Source: Sphingomonas sp. GC_Shp_5 (lineage in GTDB: Bacteria > Pseudomonadota > Alphaproteobacteria > Sphingomonadales > Sphingomonadaceae). From it: DNA of 64,000 nucleotides. Of the stretch, positions 34,149 to 42,602 are shown one piece after another (position 1 is the stretch's first letter; each line of letters starts with the position of its first letter). The stretch lies in contig NZ_JALNUP010000010.1 of NCBI RefSeq assembly GCF_026540855.1, positions 62,001 to 126,000 on the forward strand, in the 5' to 3' direction. Both the position numbers and the translations under genes were made by a program. The notes under the pieces were generated by a model. It searched no databases and was not told where the DNA came from. It worked only from the letters and a program-made list of their open reading frames with translations.

Positions 34149-34710
34149 GCATTCTGTGTGCTCATTAAGCGATGCGAAAACCCATACAAGGCTAATCCTG
34201 ACGGCTTTGCCGCTTCCCAACTTTACACACTCATTCAGCTTCGCTTGAACGGTCCTCGTAATCTAGCTGACCGGATGAGCCGCCCTGCGCTTGTTTTGCC
34301 TTAGACTGGAATCGGTGCGAGTCCTAGATCCGAGCGCAAACTCGTTCTCCATGGCCGAAGCTATCACAGCTTCGGGCTCCCCTGCGAGGTTATCCAGGCA
34401 TCGACGCGGACCTGCGCATTACGGCGAAGGAGGCGTAGAACAGGCCATAGTCGTTGAGGTAAGCTGCCGAAAAGGGTGATCAGCTTGTCCCGGAACCCGG
34501 CGGGCGAGGACGGGGCATATCGACATCCAACAAGCCTTGACGACAGAAGGCGCCGGTCAGTTTTGCGGTAAGTGCCAGCTGTCGCGGGCCTTTACCGAAC
34601 GGCGGCTTAGAAACGGCAGGCTACCCTCGTTCGCTGCTGCCGGTGCCGATCCGTCCTGGCGCGATGTGAGCGGATTGACGCAGATCGTCGGAGCCTGCCC
34701 ACTGCTTCTC
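34149..34710. other. Intergenic, no credible gene
   Basis: About 560 bp between psd and the IS6 remnant. Nothing convincing is seen; the part nearest 34600-34710 may be decayed 3' transposase sequence. Confidence 0.4.
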
Positions 34711-35028
34711 TCAGCGCCGCGCCGTCCAACTTGGCTGGCGTTGTAGGAAACGACGCAGCCGGTCTGGCGGGGGTGGTCGCATGCCGGCAGGCCGAGTTCG
34801 GCGAAGTCGCAGGCACATATCGCCAGCAAACATCCGTCCGAACCTGTTCCACCAAATCCGCACCGTCTCGTGGTAGATGTCGATCCCGCGCTCCAACAGC
34901 AGGTCTTCGACGTTGCGCAGCGACAAAGGGAAGCGGACATACATTAGCACCACCAGCCGGATGACCTCGGGTGACGAGTTGAAACGCCGAATCGGGCTAG
35001 GCTGCAGCGCTCTGGATTTGCGGCTCAT
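34711..35028 (-). pseudogene. IS6-family transposase, N-terminal remnant
   Basis: The product begins MSRKSRALQPSPIRRFNSSP and continues EVIRLVVLMYVRFPLSLRNV, ERGIDIYHETVRIWWNRFG, the hallmark N-terminus of IS6/IS26-type transposases. Similarity ends after GRMFAGDM, where the frame degenerates, so the catalytic domain is lost. A separate fragment covering the following region is at 39141-39440. Confidence 0.85.
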
Positions 35029-35428
35029 CGGCGCCCGCTAGCAGCCCCCTGCCCCATCTGCCACGTTGCTCTGACAAAGCCCCTCGTAGTGGTCATCACC
35101 GGAGCAGCTGGGGGCACGCCGGCGCGATGGCGCCGCGCCGTCGGCAAGATCTAGAAGCTGCCCATCGCGAACAACGTTCGTTCGAATTGGCAGGTCATGC
35201 CTAAAGCCCCCGGAGCCGACTCGCAGTGATCCATCAAGCCGTCACGATCGCACGGGCCGAGCACCCGTACGTGGCGGGCTAGGCGCCTGCATGCTTCCTC
35301 GGACAAAATGCGCGATTGCTATGAAGCAGGGAGAACATGCACGCGGCCCTACAAACCTGTTCAGGAACGATGACACTGCGCCAGCGTAGGGCATGCTCAT
35401 ACCCGATTTCCGGGTTGAAGGACGACAA
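35029..35428. other. Intergenic, no gene seen
   Basis: 400 bp between the IS6 remnant and the exported basic protein. It contains the candidate ECF promoter at 35364-35388 and nothing else I can support. Confidence 0.45.
35364..35388 (+). promoter_or_regulatory. Candidate EcfG-type (general stress) promoter
   Basis: ggaac at 35364-35368, then 16 bases, then cgta at 35385-35388. The alphaproteobacterial EcfG consensus is GGAAC-N16/17-CGTT, so one base of the -10 differs. It lies about 40 bp before the ATG at 35429, in the right orientation. Confidence 0.4.
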
Positions 35429-35740
35429 ATGAAGATCACCAAGATCATCGCAGCAGCCGGATTGATGGCGGCAGCGTTCGGTGCCACCGCGAGCGCCGAT
35501 GCGCAGCAGTACAACGGCAGGCCTGATCATGGCTCCTATCAGCAACGTGACGGCCGAGATGGGCAGGACGGCCCCGGTGATCGTGCTGGCCGTGGAGACC
35601 GTGATGACCGCGGTGATCGCGGTGATCGCGGTGATCGTCACTACGGGCGCGATGATCGCCGCCAGAGTTATGGACGTGGCCGTCATCAGCGCTGCCGTAC
35701 GGAGTGGCGTCACCACCATCGTGTGCGGATCTGCCGCTAA
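35429..35740 (+). CDS. Exported RD/GD-repeat protein
   Basis: A 103-residue product: signal peptide MKITKIIAAAGLMAAAFGATASADA, then a low-complexity stretch built of D, G and R (RDGRDGQDGPGDRAGRGDRD, with RGDRGDRGD repeats), and a basic aromatic C-terminus ending WRHHHRVRICR. Proteins of this type are frequent in sphingomonads and lack a known activity. The repeat region may vary in copy number. A candidate stress promoter lies upstream. Confidence 0.75.
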   Translation: MKITKIIAAAGLMAAAFGATASADAQQYNGRPDHGSYQQRDGRDGQDGPGDRAGRGDRDDRGDRGDRGDRHYGRDDRRQSYGRGRHQRCRTEWRHHHRVRICR

Positions 35741-35828
35741 GTCGCGTTTCTTGGGGTGGCGTTCCGCGCCGCCCCAGTTCAACAATTACCGTGCCCCGCT
35801 CTGAGGGGCAGACGAGCAGGAGAGCGTC

Positions 35829-35978
35829 ATGTCCGACCCGGAACATCCAGAGCTGCCCGCGGCTGCCGCTGACGAGCCTCAAGGTGCACGCATGGCACCT
35901 CAGACCGAAGAGGATGCAGTGAAGCCGACGACCAAAGAGATCGACACGGATGACATGTTCAATGGGCAAGGGGTCTAG
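35829..35978 (+). CDS. Small acidic protein, 49 residues
   Basis: ATG at 35829 with AGGAGA seven bases upstream. The product MSDPEHPELPAAAADEPQGA ... KEIDTDDMFNGQGV is acidic, proline/alanine-rich and probably disordered. The strong ribosome-binding site and codon use support it. It follows the RD-repeat gene by 88 bp. Function unknown. Confidence 0.55.
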   Translation: MSDPEHPELPAAAADEPQGARMAPQTEEDAVKPTTKEIDTDDMFNGQGV

Positions 35979-36524
35979 CTGTCCAATCAGCCTGCTGCCT
36001 GTCGTAGCTTGAGGGCATGCGCGACGCCCGAATGACGATCGCTTTGGGTTAATTAGCTCGGCGTGCCGAGGGGGCGTCGGATAGCCTCATAAGTTCGCGC
36101 CAAAGCCCTGCTACTTAGCCTCCACCTCTAAGAACAGCTTTTCACGAAACGACCGCTTCGTCACGGCGCCCATCCAAACAGCAGCCTTCTATCCCGTTCA
36201 CTCATGGCGACAAGCGCGTCCAAGTCCGCGATTCCGAGGTCTTCAGATCATGCAGCGCCCGAAAGCTGAGACGCACGCCAAAGGGGTTGGAGCTGGGGGT
36301 GTACATGACACCGTTTGCGATACCCCAATTGGAGCTAAGGCGCCAACTTGAGGCTCCTGACTGGCAGCGCTCAACGCATCGATAAAGGACGCAGGCGTCT
36401 CCGCCAATGTCGGGTTGATCCGCTTGCATCAGCGAACCGCATCATCTGGTCGCCTAACGCTCACTGATATAAATGAACGCGCGAACGCCAGGGTATGGTA
36501 AACGCCGACCTCAGGGAGAGCCAA
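35979..36524. other. Intergenic, one doubtful ORF
   Basis: A minus-strand frame at 36202-36429 (QADQPDIGGDACVLYRCVER...) is open for 75 residues but has no ribosome-binding site or recognisable family. I see nothing else. Confidence 0.4.
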
Positions 36525-37454
36525 ATGAACATCAGACCGTGGACAATCTGGGGCGCCGCAATCGCGGCAGTCATAATCCCGTCTACCGCCCAAGCTCAAG
36601 ATAACGGATCTGTTCGGCGGAACATTGGGTTTGATCCTGACACGCCGGTCTCGCCATCAAGCGCCACTTCGACCGTGTCTCCAAGCAGCGTTCCACAAGC
36701 TATGGAACGCATTAGCCAAAGCGACTCGATTGCTGATTTCTCGTTGGGGACCATCTACGCCGAAGGGAAGTTTGGCACCGGCTCCAAAACGTCGATATGG
36801 AGTTCAGCACTGGGTGCCCGGCTGCATCTTGGCAACGCGACATTGACTGCATCCCTTCCCTGGATGCGCATTCGCAGCCGATCCACCATCTTTACCGGCA
36901 TTGATGCAACTCCAGTGCTGGTCGCGCCAAACACGTCCGCGGTCAGACGCACCACGGACGGCTTTGGGGATCTTACCCTCGGCGCCTCCTACATAATCGC
37001 TCCTGAATCCTCACCGATCGAAGTCGAGCTGTCCGGCCGGGCAAAGATCAACACGGCAACAGAGCGTAGCGGGCTTTCGAGCGGTGAAAATGATTATGCC
37101 CTTGGCACTGATGTTTCCGGGACGATGGGCAAGGTCACGCCCTTTGTTTCGTTCAGCTATCGTTTCCTAGGTGATACGACAGCTTATCGGCTTCGCGATG
37201 GGCCAGCCGCTTCGGCGGGCGCATCATATGCCCTAGGCTCTAATAGCTTCCTGCTCGCATCCTATCACTACTCTCGGGCAGCAACGAGGCTCGTCGATGA
37301 TGCGCACGAGCTGTTTGCGGGCATCTCCACACGCATTCCGCGATCGCCGCTTCGTGTCACCAGCTTCGCCACCGCTGGACTATCTCGAGGTGCTGCGGCA
37401 GCATCCGGTGGCCTCGCCATCTCGGCTGGGTTCGGCGGTCATAACGGACGATAG
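36525..37454 (+). CDS. Outer-membrane beta-barrel-like protein
   Basis: A 309-residue product from the ATG at 36525 (AGGGAGAG upstream). Signal peptide MNIRPWTIWGAAIAAVIIPS with cleavage near AQAQD, then alternating amphipathic strands (WSSALGARLHLGNATLTASLP, FGDLTLGASYI, KVTPFVSFSYRFLGDT, LLASYHYSRAATRL). It resembles the 'transporter' or MetA-pathway outer-membrane family. No substrate can be proposed. The metallophosphatase gene follows 29 bp later. Confidence 0.72.
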   Translation: MNIRPWTIWGAAIAAVIIPSTAQAQDNGSVRRNIGFDPDTPVSPSSATSTVSPSSVPQAMERISQSDSIADFSLGTIYAEGKFGTGSKTSIWSSALGARLHLGNATLTASLPWMRIRSRSTIFTGIDATPVLVAPNTSAVRRTTDGFGDLTLGASYIIAPESSPIEVELSGRAKINTATERSGLSSGENDYALGTDVSGTMGKVTPFVSFSYRFLGDTTAYRLRDGPAASAGASYALGSNSFLLASYHYSRAATRLVDDAHELFAGISTRIPRSPLRVTSFATAGLSRGAAAASGGLAISAGFGGHNGR

Positions 37455-37483
37455 GGCATGAATCCTGATCGGGAATATGCTTC

Positions 37484-38320
37484 TTGCTAGGCCGGAGCCG
37501 CATCCAAAGGCGGACTGATCCGATCAGGCGTGTCTACGCGGTCGGTGATATTCATGGTCGGTACGACCTGTTTCGACAGCTAATGAACATCATCGAACAC
37601 GACCGTGCGTCGCGGCCGCCAGTGGACACGCAGATCGTTCTGCTCGGCGACATTGTCGACCGGGGGCCGGACGCCGCCCGAATGGTACGAGGCTGCATGA
37701 ATCTGACCGCCTCAACGGACCGCTTCTTGGTGCTGAAGGGGAATCACGAGGAGATGATGTCCAAGGCTTTAAAGGGCGACCTCTATGTCTACGGCCATTG
37801 GCTCACCTTCGGCGGCAGGGAAACTTTGCTGAGCTGGGGCGTAGACCGGCAGGTAGCTGAAGGACCTGCGACCATGGACAATCTGGCAGCCGCCGCAGAC
37901 ACTGTAGGGAGCGACGCCATAAGCTGGCTGGAGCAGCTGCCGCTTCACTACCGGCACGGCGATTATCTCTTCGTCCATGCAGGCATTCGCCCTGGCATCC
38001 CCTTACGCAAGCAGCATCCGGATGACCTGCTGTGGATCAAGGATGATTTCCTCGAGTCCAACGTCTCGCACGGCACCATGGTCGTGCATGGCCACACGAT
38101 TGTCGAGGACGGCCCGGTTATTCGTGCGAACCGCATCGGGATCGACACCGGTGCATATCGTTCCGGCCGCCTAACTGCATTAGCGGTCGAGGGCGAGGAA
38201 ACCTGGTACCTCAACACGCCGGACATACTCCAACTGACCGACGGCCAAGCTTTATCAGAGCGCTTGGTCGAGGATCGTGCACCCGCAATGCGCGCCGCTG
38301 ATACGGAGGCTCAAGCGTGA
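37484..38320 (+). CDS. Metallophosphoesterase, Ser/Thr phosphatase type
   Basis: A 278-residue PPP-type phosphatase. Metal-binding signatures are YAVGDIHGRYDL, LLGDIVDRGPDA, LKGNHEEMM and, C-terminally, FVHAGIRPG and VVHGHTIVEDGP. It probably dephosphorylates proteins or Ap4A-like nucleotides. The start is a TTG at 37484; no ATG in frame precedes the conserved RRVYAVGD. Its stop overlaps the GTG of the next gene (GTGA). Confidence 0.9.
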   Translation: MLGRSRIQRRTDPIRRVYAVGDIHGRYDLFRQLMNIIEHDRASRPPVDTQIVLLGDIVDRGPDAARMVRGCMNLTASTDRFLVLKGNHEEMMSKALKGDLYVYGHWLTFGGRETLLSWGVDRQVAEGPATMDNLAAAADTVGSDAISWLEQLPLHYRHGDYLFVHAGIRPGIPLRKQHPDDLLWIKDDFLESNVSHGTMVVHGHTIVEDGPVIRANRIGIDTGAYRSGRLTALAVEGEETWYLNTPDILQLTDGQALSERLVEDRAPAMRAADTEAQA

Positions 38321-39018
38321 CTGCTCTTGCATCGCCGTTCGGTGACGAGCGCTTGGATGCCGATCTCTCGTCAATTCTCGGCCTTGAGGACGAGCGTGCG
38401 CGGAAGGCTCTGTTGGGTTCAAAGAATACGCAAGATTCCGGAGAAAGCCTGCGGCTCTCACGGCGGGCTTCCGTTACGATCGCCGCCTCACTGGGGTTCG
38501 CGGTTATTGCCTCTACGGCGTTGCTACTGCGAGATCACATACCAACCAAGACATCCAGCGTGGCAGCCGTCCCGCTACCGGATCGGCTGGCGGTTGGGCG
38601 AGGGGCGAAGCTTCAACCCGCCGTGGAGGCCCCCAAGCCGGTTCTTGCCGCGGTGCCCGATGAGGATCAAAACTCTGAGGCACCGCAAGTGACCCAGCAG
38701 CAAGGCAAGCAATCGCCTGCGCTTAACGCCGATGCTATGTCTCGACAGCCTGCTATTACTGAGCTTGCGTCAACATCCTCGGCGGTCAGCTCTTCCACCC
38801 GGCCGCCAAACAAAGATGATCCTGCAGAGGGGCATGTACAGTCAGCGACGCTCCTCGCTTTGAATGAGAACCCAGCGTCGCCAACTGCAGCTATGCCCAT
38901 CAATGAATCGAGATCGGTGGTTCACCCGGACACTTTGGAGCCGACAGAGCCTTCACTTCGGCTGAAAAAGGCTCGTCGAGGGAGCATTGAGGCCATTCGC
39001 TTCCTTCGCAGACAATAG
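38317..39018 (+). CDS. Single-pass membrane protein with disordered tail
   Basis: A 233-residue protein starting at a GTG that overlaps the phosphatase stop codon. A cytoplasmic head (MTALASPFGDERLDADLSSI) is followed by one transmembrane helix near residues 50-70 (ASVTIAASLGFAVIASTALL) and a ~150-residue Pro/Ala/Ser/Gln-rich tail outside the membrane, ending in basic LKKARRGSIEAIRFLRRQ. Translational coupling suggests a role with the phosphatase, for example as substrate or anchor. Unrecognised family. Confidence 0.7.
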   Translation: MTALASPFGDERLDADLSSILGLEDERARKALLGSKNTQDSGESLRLSRRASVTIAASLGFAVIASTALLLRDHIPTKTSSVAAVPLPDRLAVGRGAKLQPAVEAPKPVLAAVPDEDQNSEAPQVTQQQGKQSPALNADAMSRQPAITELASTSSAVSSSTRPPNKDDPAEGHVQSATLLALNENPASPTAAMPINESRSVVHPDTLEPTEPSLRLKKARRGSIEAIRFLRRQ

Positions 39019-39140
39019 TATCCCGGCAAATTCGGGCAGCAGCTGAGGCTGGCACCGCGATAGCGACCAATACGCTCAACATCCTGCACGGGCTGGTAAA
39101 TGGCTAGAGGGCAACGCTCAAGCGGATGTTCGAGGCAACT

Positions 39141-39440
39141 TCATGGGTGACGTGCGACAGTCGCGATGACGACGGCACACCAGATGCCGCCCGAATGAAA
39201 GCGGGACGTCCGTTCTCCACCAGGTTGTGACCTTCGCGATTGGCAAAGCGCACCTTGGTAGCGGTCGCACGGAACCGCCAAGATCACGCCGCACAGCCAA
39301 TGAAGCGGGTAGACCATCTCGCCGTTGAGCTTCACGTACATCACGCCGAGGTGCGATCGCCAGTGGCGAAAGCCCCGCATCCGAGACACCCGCTGGCGGC
39401 GGATGTCACCGGCAGACATCGGCCCGACCCGCTGGACCAC
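39141..39440 (-). pseudogene. IS6-family transposase, internal remnant
   Basis: The segment VGPMSAGDIRRQRVSRMRGF and HWRSHLGVMYVKLNGEMVY corresponds to the middle of an IS6-type transposase (usual form 'WHLDEMYVKLNGEMVYLWRAVDHEG'). The DE of the catalytic motif is changed to GV and similarity fades after 39290. Inactive. It is not the direct continuation of the remnant at 34711-35028, because the order on the minus strand is wrong for a simple split. Confidence 0.75.
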
Positions 39441-39491
39441 AAGCGGTGCTGCGTGGCCAACAATGAAGCCATCTACCGCCGCGCTTGCGGG

Positions 39492-39980
39492 CTAAAGAAC
39501 AACACCACACAGGATGGTGAGCAGTCCTAATCCAATCGACAGCGGGATGCGCATTTCCATCCAGTGCTCGGGCGTCAGACCAGCTTGCGCTAGCTTTCGA
39601 TCAAACAGCAGCGTTGTTATAATAGCCGACCCGAGTAGGACGAGCGCCCATGCCAAGGGGATCATCCGTACCACCGCGAGTAGAATGAGGAGCGTTGCCA
39701 GCAAAGACGGCGTGACCGCCGCTGATGCCACGGCACCTTGTGAAGGGGAAGATGACGCCCCCTCGTGAGCGCGCATGGCGAACCCCCACCATATGCCGCC
39801 AACAAAGCTCAGGATTAGTACTCCGTAACCGAAGGCGAACATCGCTCCGATTTTATCAGCCGACTCGAAAAAACAGGTGGCCAGTGCGGCAGTCTGCGGA
39901 AGCAGGCCTGCATACCCCAGGATCAGCGGCGCTTCGCCGACCCTGCCTCGGCGCTCCGACGCCAAATGCATCACTGACAC
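39492..39980 (-). CDS. DUF3429 membrane protein
   Basis: A 162-residue protein with about five hydrophobic segments (PLILGYAGLLPQTAALATCF, FAFGYGVLILSFVGGIWWGF, LLATLLILLAVVRMIPLAWA, LVLLGSAIITTLLF, IPLSIGLGLLTILCGVV). The 'GYAGLLPQ' start and 'FVGGIWWGFAM' match DUF3429. Function unknown; the protein is likely in the inner membrane. Confidence 0.82.
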   Translation of the reverse strand: MSVMHLASERRGRVGEAPLILGYAGLLPQTAALATCFFESADKIGAMFAFGYGVLILSFVGGIWWGFAMRAHEGASSSPSQGAVASAAVTPSLLATLLILLAVVRMIPLAWALVLLGSAIITTLLFDRKLAQAGLTPEHWMEMRIPLSIGLGLLTILCGVVL

Positions 39981-40119
39981 CGACGCTTCGCACGACTCTG
40001 GGGGACAGCTCTAATGTGGATCATTGATCGTCCTTGGTCGGCTGGGCCCCTCCCAACCGCCAAACGACCCCTGCCGTTCCAAGACCCGCGCCTATTTCAT
40101 TGCGCCCTCTATGTTCAAG

Positions 40120-40270
40120 CCCCACCTACGTTGCGCTCCTCCTCGAGCGCCTTCAGCTTGCGCGCCTGCTACACGTCCATGCCGCCATACTTGGCCTTCC
40201 ATGCATACAGCGTGGCGCTGCCGATGCCATGCTTGCGGCATACGTCGGCAGGCAAACGGCTTCAGGTCTA
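40120..40270 (-). pseudogene. IS3-family orfA remnant
   Basis: On the minus strand one frame reads ADVCRKHGIGSATLYAWKAK, YGGMDV, stop, QARKLKALEEER: the helix-turn-helix and coiled start of an IS3-family OrfA, interrupted by TAG where serine is expected. No orfB is present. Inactive fragment. Confidence 0.8.
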
Positions 40271-40463
40271 GGAACCAGCTGAACGGGATCGCATCACTGA
40301 AAGCTACATGGAGGTAGCTCGGGCGGCTGAGTAAGCCTGAGCGCGCAGCCGATTTCGACCCGGAGCATTACGTCTTACAGTGTCATTAGCGGCAATAGTC
40401 ACTGTGGCAGACTGACTTCTCATAGCGCCCGTCGCGGTGGCGCTGCGACAGGTCGCGAGTGGC

Positions 40464-42368
40464 TTACTTTCCGACGGCGCGTATGGCCTCGCAGAAGTCA
40501 GCCAATGACAGCAGCAGCCCTGGAGCGGCGTCGTTCGCACGAGCGGCTTCATCGGACCTCTGCACGCCGATCAGCGTCGTACCCTGCTCCATCCGCTGTG
40601 CCAGGGGCTGGAGGCGCCGAAATGCCCGCTCATCGAACAGGCCAAGGATGCAGACTGCATGGACGCCATCAATGTCGATAGGTGCCGCACCATCGCGTTG
40701 CACGGGATCGCGGGATAGCTCGCGAACCTGGCAGCCGGCCCGACGCAGGAGCTGCGTCATCATCGCCGCCACCGCACCATCAAGCGGCCCGCGTCCGGGG
40801 AAACAGACCACCGCACGGCCGGCAAGATCATCGCAGCCGTGCTCGCTACGAATGTGGGGGGACGTGGTGGGCGAGAGGTTCGCGTCAGGCATTCCGGCAT
40901 CGCGATGATCTGCCAGGGCAGCGAGCACCTCGAGCGTAGTTTCGCAGACCGATCTTAGTGCCGATCGCTCGACCGCACCGCGATCGACATCGGCCACTGC
41001 CAGCCGCAGTCCACCCAACACCACTTCGTCGTAATAGGTCGCCAGGGTGCGCGTTTCGAGCAGATCTTCGGCCTGTTCGATCGCCTCGTCGGGATGACCG
41101 GCGAGGACACGCTGGTAGAAGGTCTGGGCTGGCGACAGCGCTGGCCTATCGCCGAGCAGGATATCGAACACTTCGAATGCGGGCACGTGCCGCCCAAGCA
41201 CGACGAGCATCAGCGTCAGCGGCATGGAAAGGACAAGGCCGATCGGCCCCCAAAGCCATGTCCAAAACAATGCGGCGACCACCACAGACACTGGCGAGAG
41301 GCCGGTGGAATGGCCGTAAAGCATCGGCTCGACGACATAGCCGACGATTGGCTCGACGAGCACGAACAGAAGCGCGACCCAGATTGCCATTTGCCATCCG
41401 GGATCAACCGCCGCGGCCAACGCTAGCGGCGCCAACGCGGCAATGACCGTGCCGACGTAAGGAATGAAGCGCAGCAGCCCGGCGAGGATTCCCCAGAGGC
41501 CCGGTGAGGGAACGCCAATAATAAAGAGGCCGCCCCAGATCACGGCGCCGAAACCGCAGTTCACCATGAACTGCGACAGAAAATAACGGCTGAGACGCTT
41601 CGCACCATCGTTCAGCGCAACCGTGGTGCGATGAAGATCACCAGCACCCATCAGCCGGATCAGCCGATCGCGCAGGTCCTCCTGCTGGAAAAGGATGAAC
41701 ACAGTCACGATGAGGACCACCAGCGCCGTCTCGATCGGCGCCAGCGCCGGAACGACATAGGCCTGTACCTCCTCGAAGGCGGTGGGCGGCGCATCGTGAA
41801 CCTCGACCGGAACTGCACCGCTTGCTGGGACTGGAGCAAGCGAGCGCACGCTCTCACGTCGGGCGCGCGAAGCGTTACGGTGGCCACTCCCGCCCTCTGC
41901 ACTTTCGCGCAGCAGGAAGCCAAAGCGCTGCTGCACTCCCGCCCTGATTTTCGCCGCCTTGCCGGCGACGCGCTCGGCATAAAGTGGCGCATCCTTGCTG
42001 AGCGTCGCCGCCTGACTGAGGATAACGGCGCTCGTCGTTCCTATGCCAGCCAGAGCTAGCGCAACGGCCAACAGCACCGCGGCTGGTCGCGGCAGCTTTC
42101 CACGACGCAAGAGGGCGACGATGGGGGCGAGCAGGAACGACAGCAGAATGGCGAGGATGATCGGGATCAGCACCGAACGGCCAAAATAAAGGCCTGAGCT
42201 TGCAATCGCAGCGATCAACCAGGGTACCAGCGGCTCAAGACCACGCCGCGATGCGAGCATGCGATGGGCTGGTGCAGCCGCGGCGCGTCCGATCTGTCTC
42301 GTGTTGTCAGACTCCGCTCGCCGGGCGACTGCAACGCCGAGTTGGTTTGAACATTGCTCCCCTGTCAT
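40464..42368 (-). CDS. AI-2E-family transporter with long C-terminal domain
   Basis: A 634-residue membrane protein. Residues ~45-375 form the AI-2E (formerly UPF0118) permease: PLVPWLIAAIASSGLYFGRS, LIPIILAILLSFLLAPIVAL and, later, GGLFIIGVPSPGLWGILAGL, IPYVGTVIAALAPLALAAAV and WTWLWGPIGLVLSMPLTL. A cytoplasmic C-terminal part of ~250 residues follows, with helices (QTFYQRVLAGHPDEAIEQAE) and a Rossmann-like strand-loop AVVCFPGRGPLDGAVAAMM. The family moves small solutes or signals; the extension may be regulatory. A stem agcgcc...ggcgct at 40424-40444 lies downstream without a clear T-run. Confidence 0.87.
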   Translation of the reverse strand: MTGEQCSNQLGVAVARRAESDNTRQIGRAAAAPAHRMLASRRGLEPLVPWLIAAIASSGLYFGRSVLIPIILAILLSFLLAPIVALLRRGKLPRPAAVLLAVALALAGIGTTSAVILSQAATLSKDAPLYAERVAGKAAKIRAGVQQRFGFLLRESAEGGSGHRNASRARRESVRSLAPVPASGAVPVEVHDAPPTAFEEVQAYVVPALAPIETALVVLIVTVFILFQQEDLRDRLIRLMGAGDLHRTTVALNDGAKRLSRYFLSQFMVNCGFGAVIWGGLFIIGVPSPGLWGILAGLLRFIPYVGTVIAALAPLALAAAVDPGWQMAIWVALLFVLVEPIVGYVVEPMLYGHSTGLSPVSVVVAALFWTWLWGPIGLVLSMPLTLMLVVLGRHVPAFEVFDILLGDRPALSPAQTFYQRVLAGHPDEAIEQAEDLLETRTLATYYDEVVLGGLRLAVADVDRGAVERSALRSVCETTLEVLAALADHRDAGMPDANLSPTTSPHIRSEHGCDDLAGRAVVCFPGRGPLDGAVAAMMTQLLRRAGCQVRELSRDPVQRDGAAPIDIDGVHAVCILGLFDERAFRRLQPLAQRMEQGTTLIGVQRSDEAARANDAAPGLLLSLADFCEAIRAVGK

Positions 42369-42602
42369 GAGCCGACCGGTAGACCAATGCGCTTACCGAT
42401 AGCTGAAGATGGCAGGAACCCGCGAATTCGACTCACCGACGACGCGGCGGCACCGCAATCGTTAGGCTGCACACTTGCGCAGAGCCGTTTGGCGTAGGCT
42501 TGCCACCCAAAAACGGGTCCACTTCGCGGGTTGCGGCAGGAACGCGGTTGTCAGACAAGGCGACAGGAACAGGGCGGTTCACCCGATGCCAAAGGATCAT
42601 CC

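Noticed and set aside
35445..35969. Minus-strand frame rich in H, D and R
   Set aside because: Mirror of the RD-repeat region; the plus strand has a signal peptide and ribosome-binding site.
34711..39440. Two IS6 pieces as halves of one element split by an insertion
   Set aside because: On the minus strand the N-terminal piece lies downstream of the internal piece, so a simple split cannot explain them; more likely two separate remnants.
40424..40444. Hairpin agcgcc-cgtcgcggt-ggcgct as terminator of the AI-2E gene
   Set aside because: Short stem and no T-run on the relevant strand.
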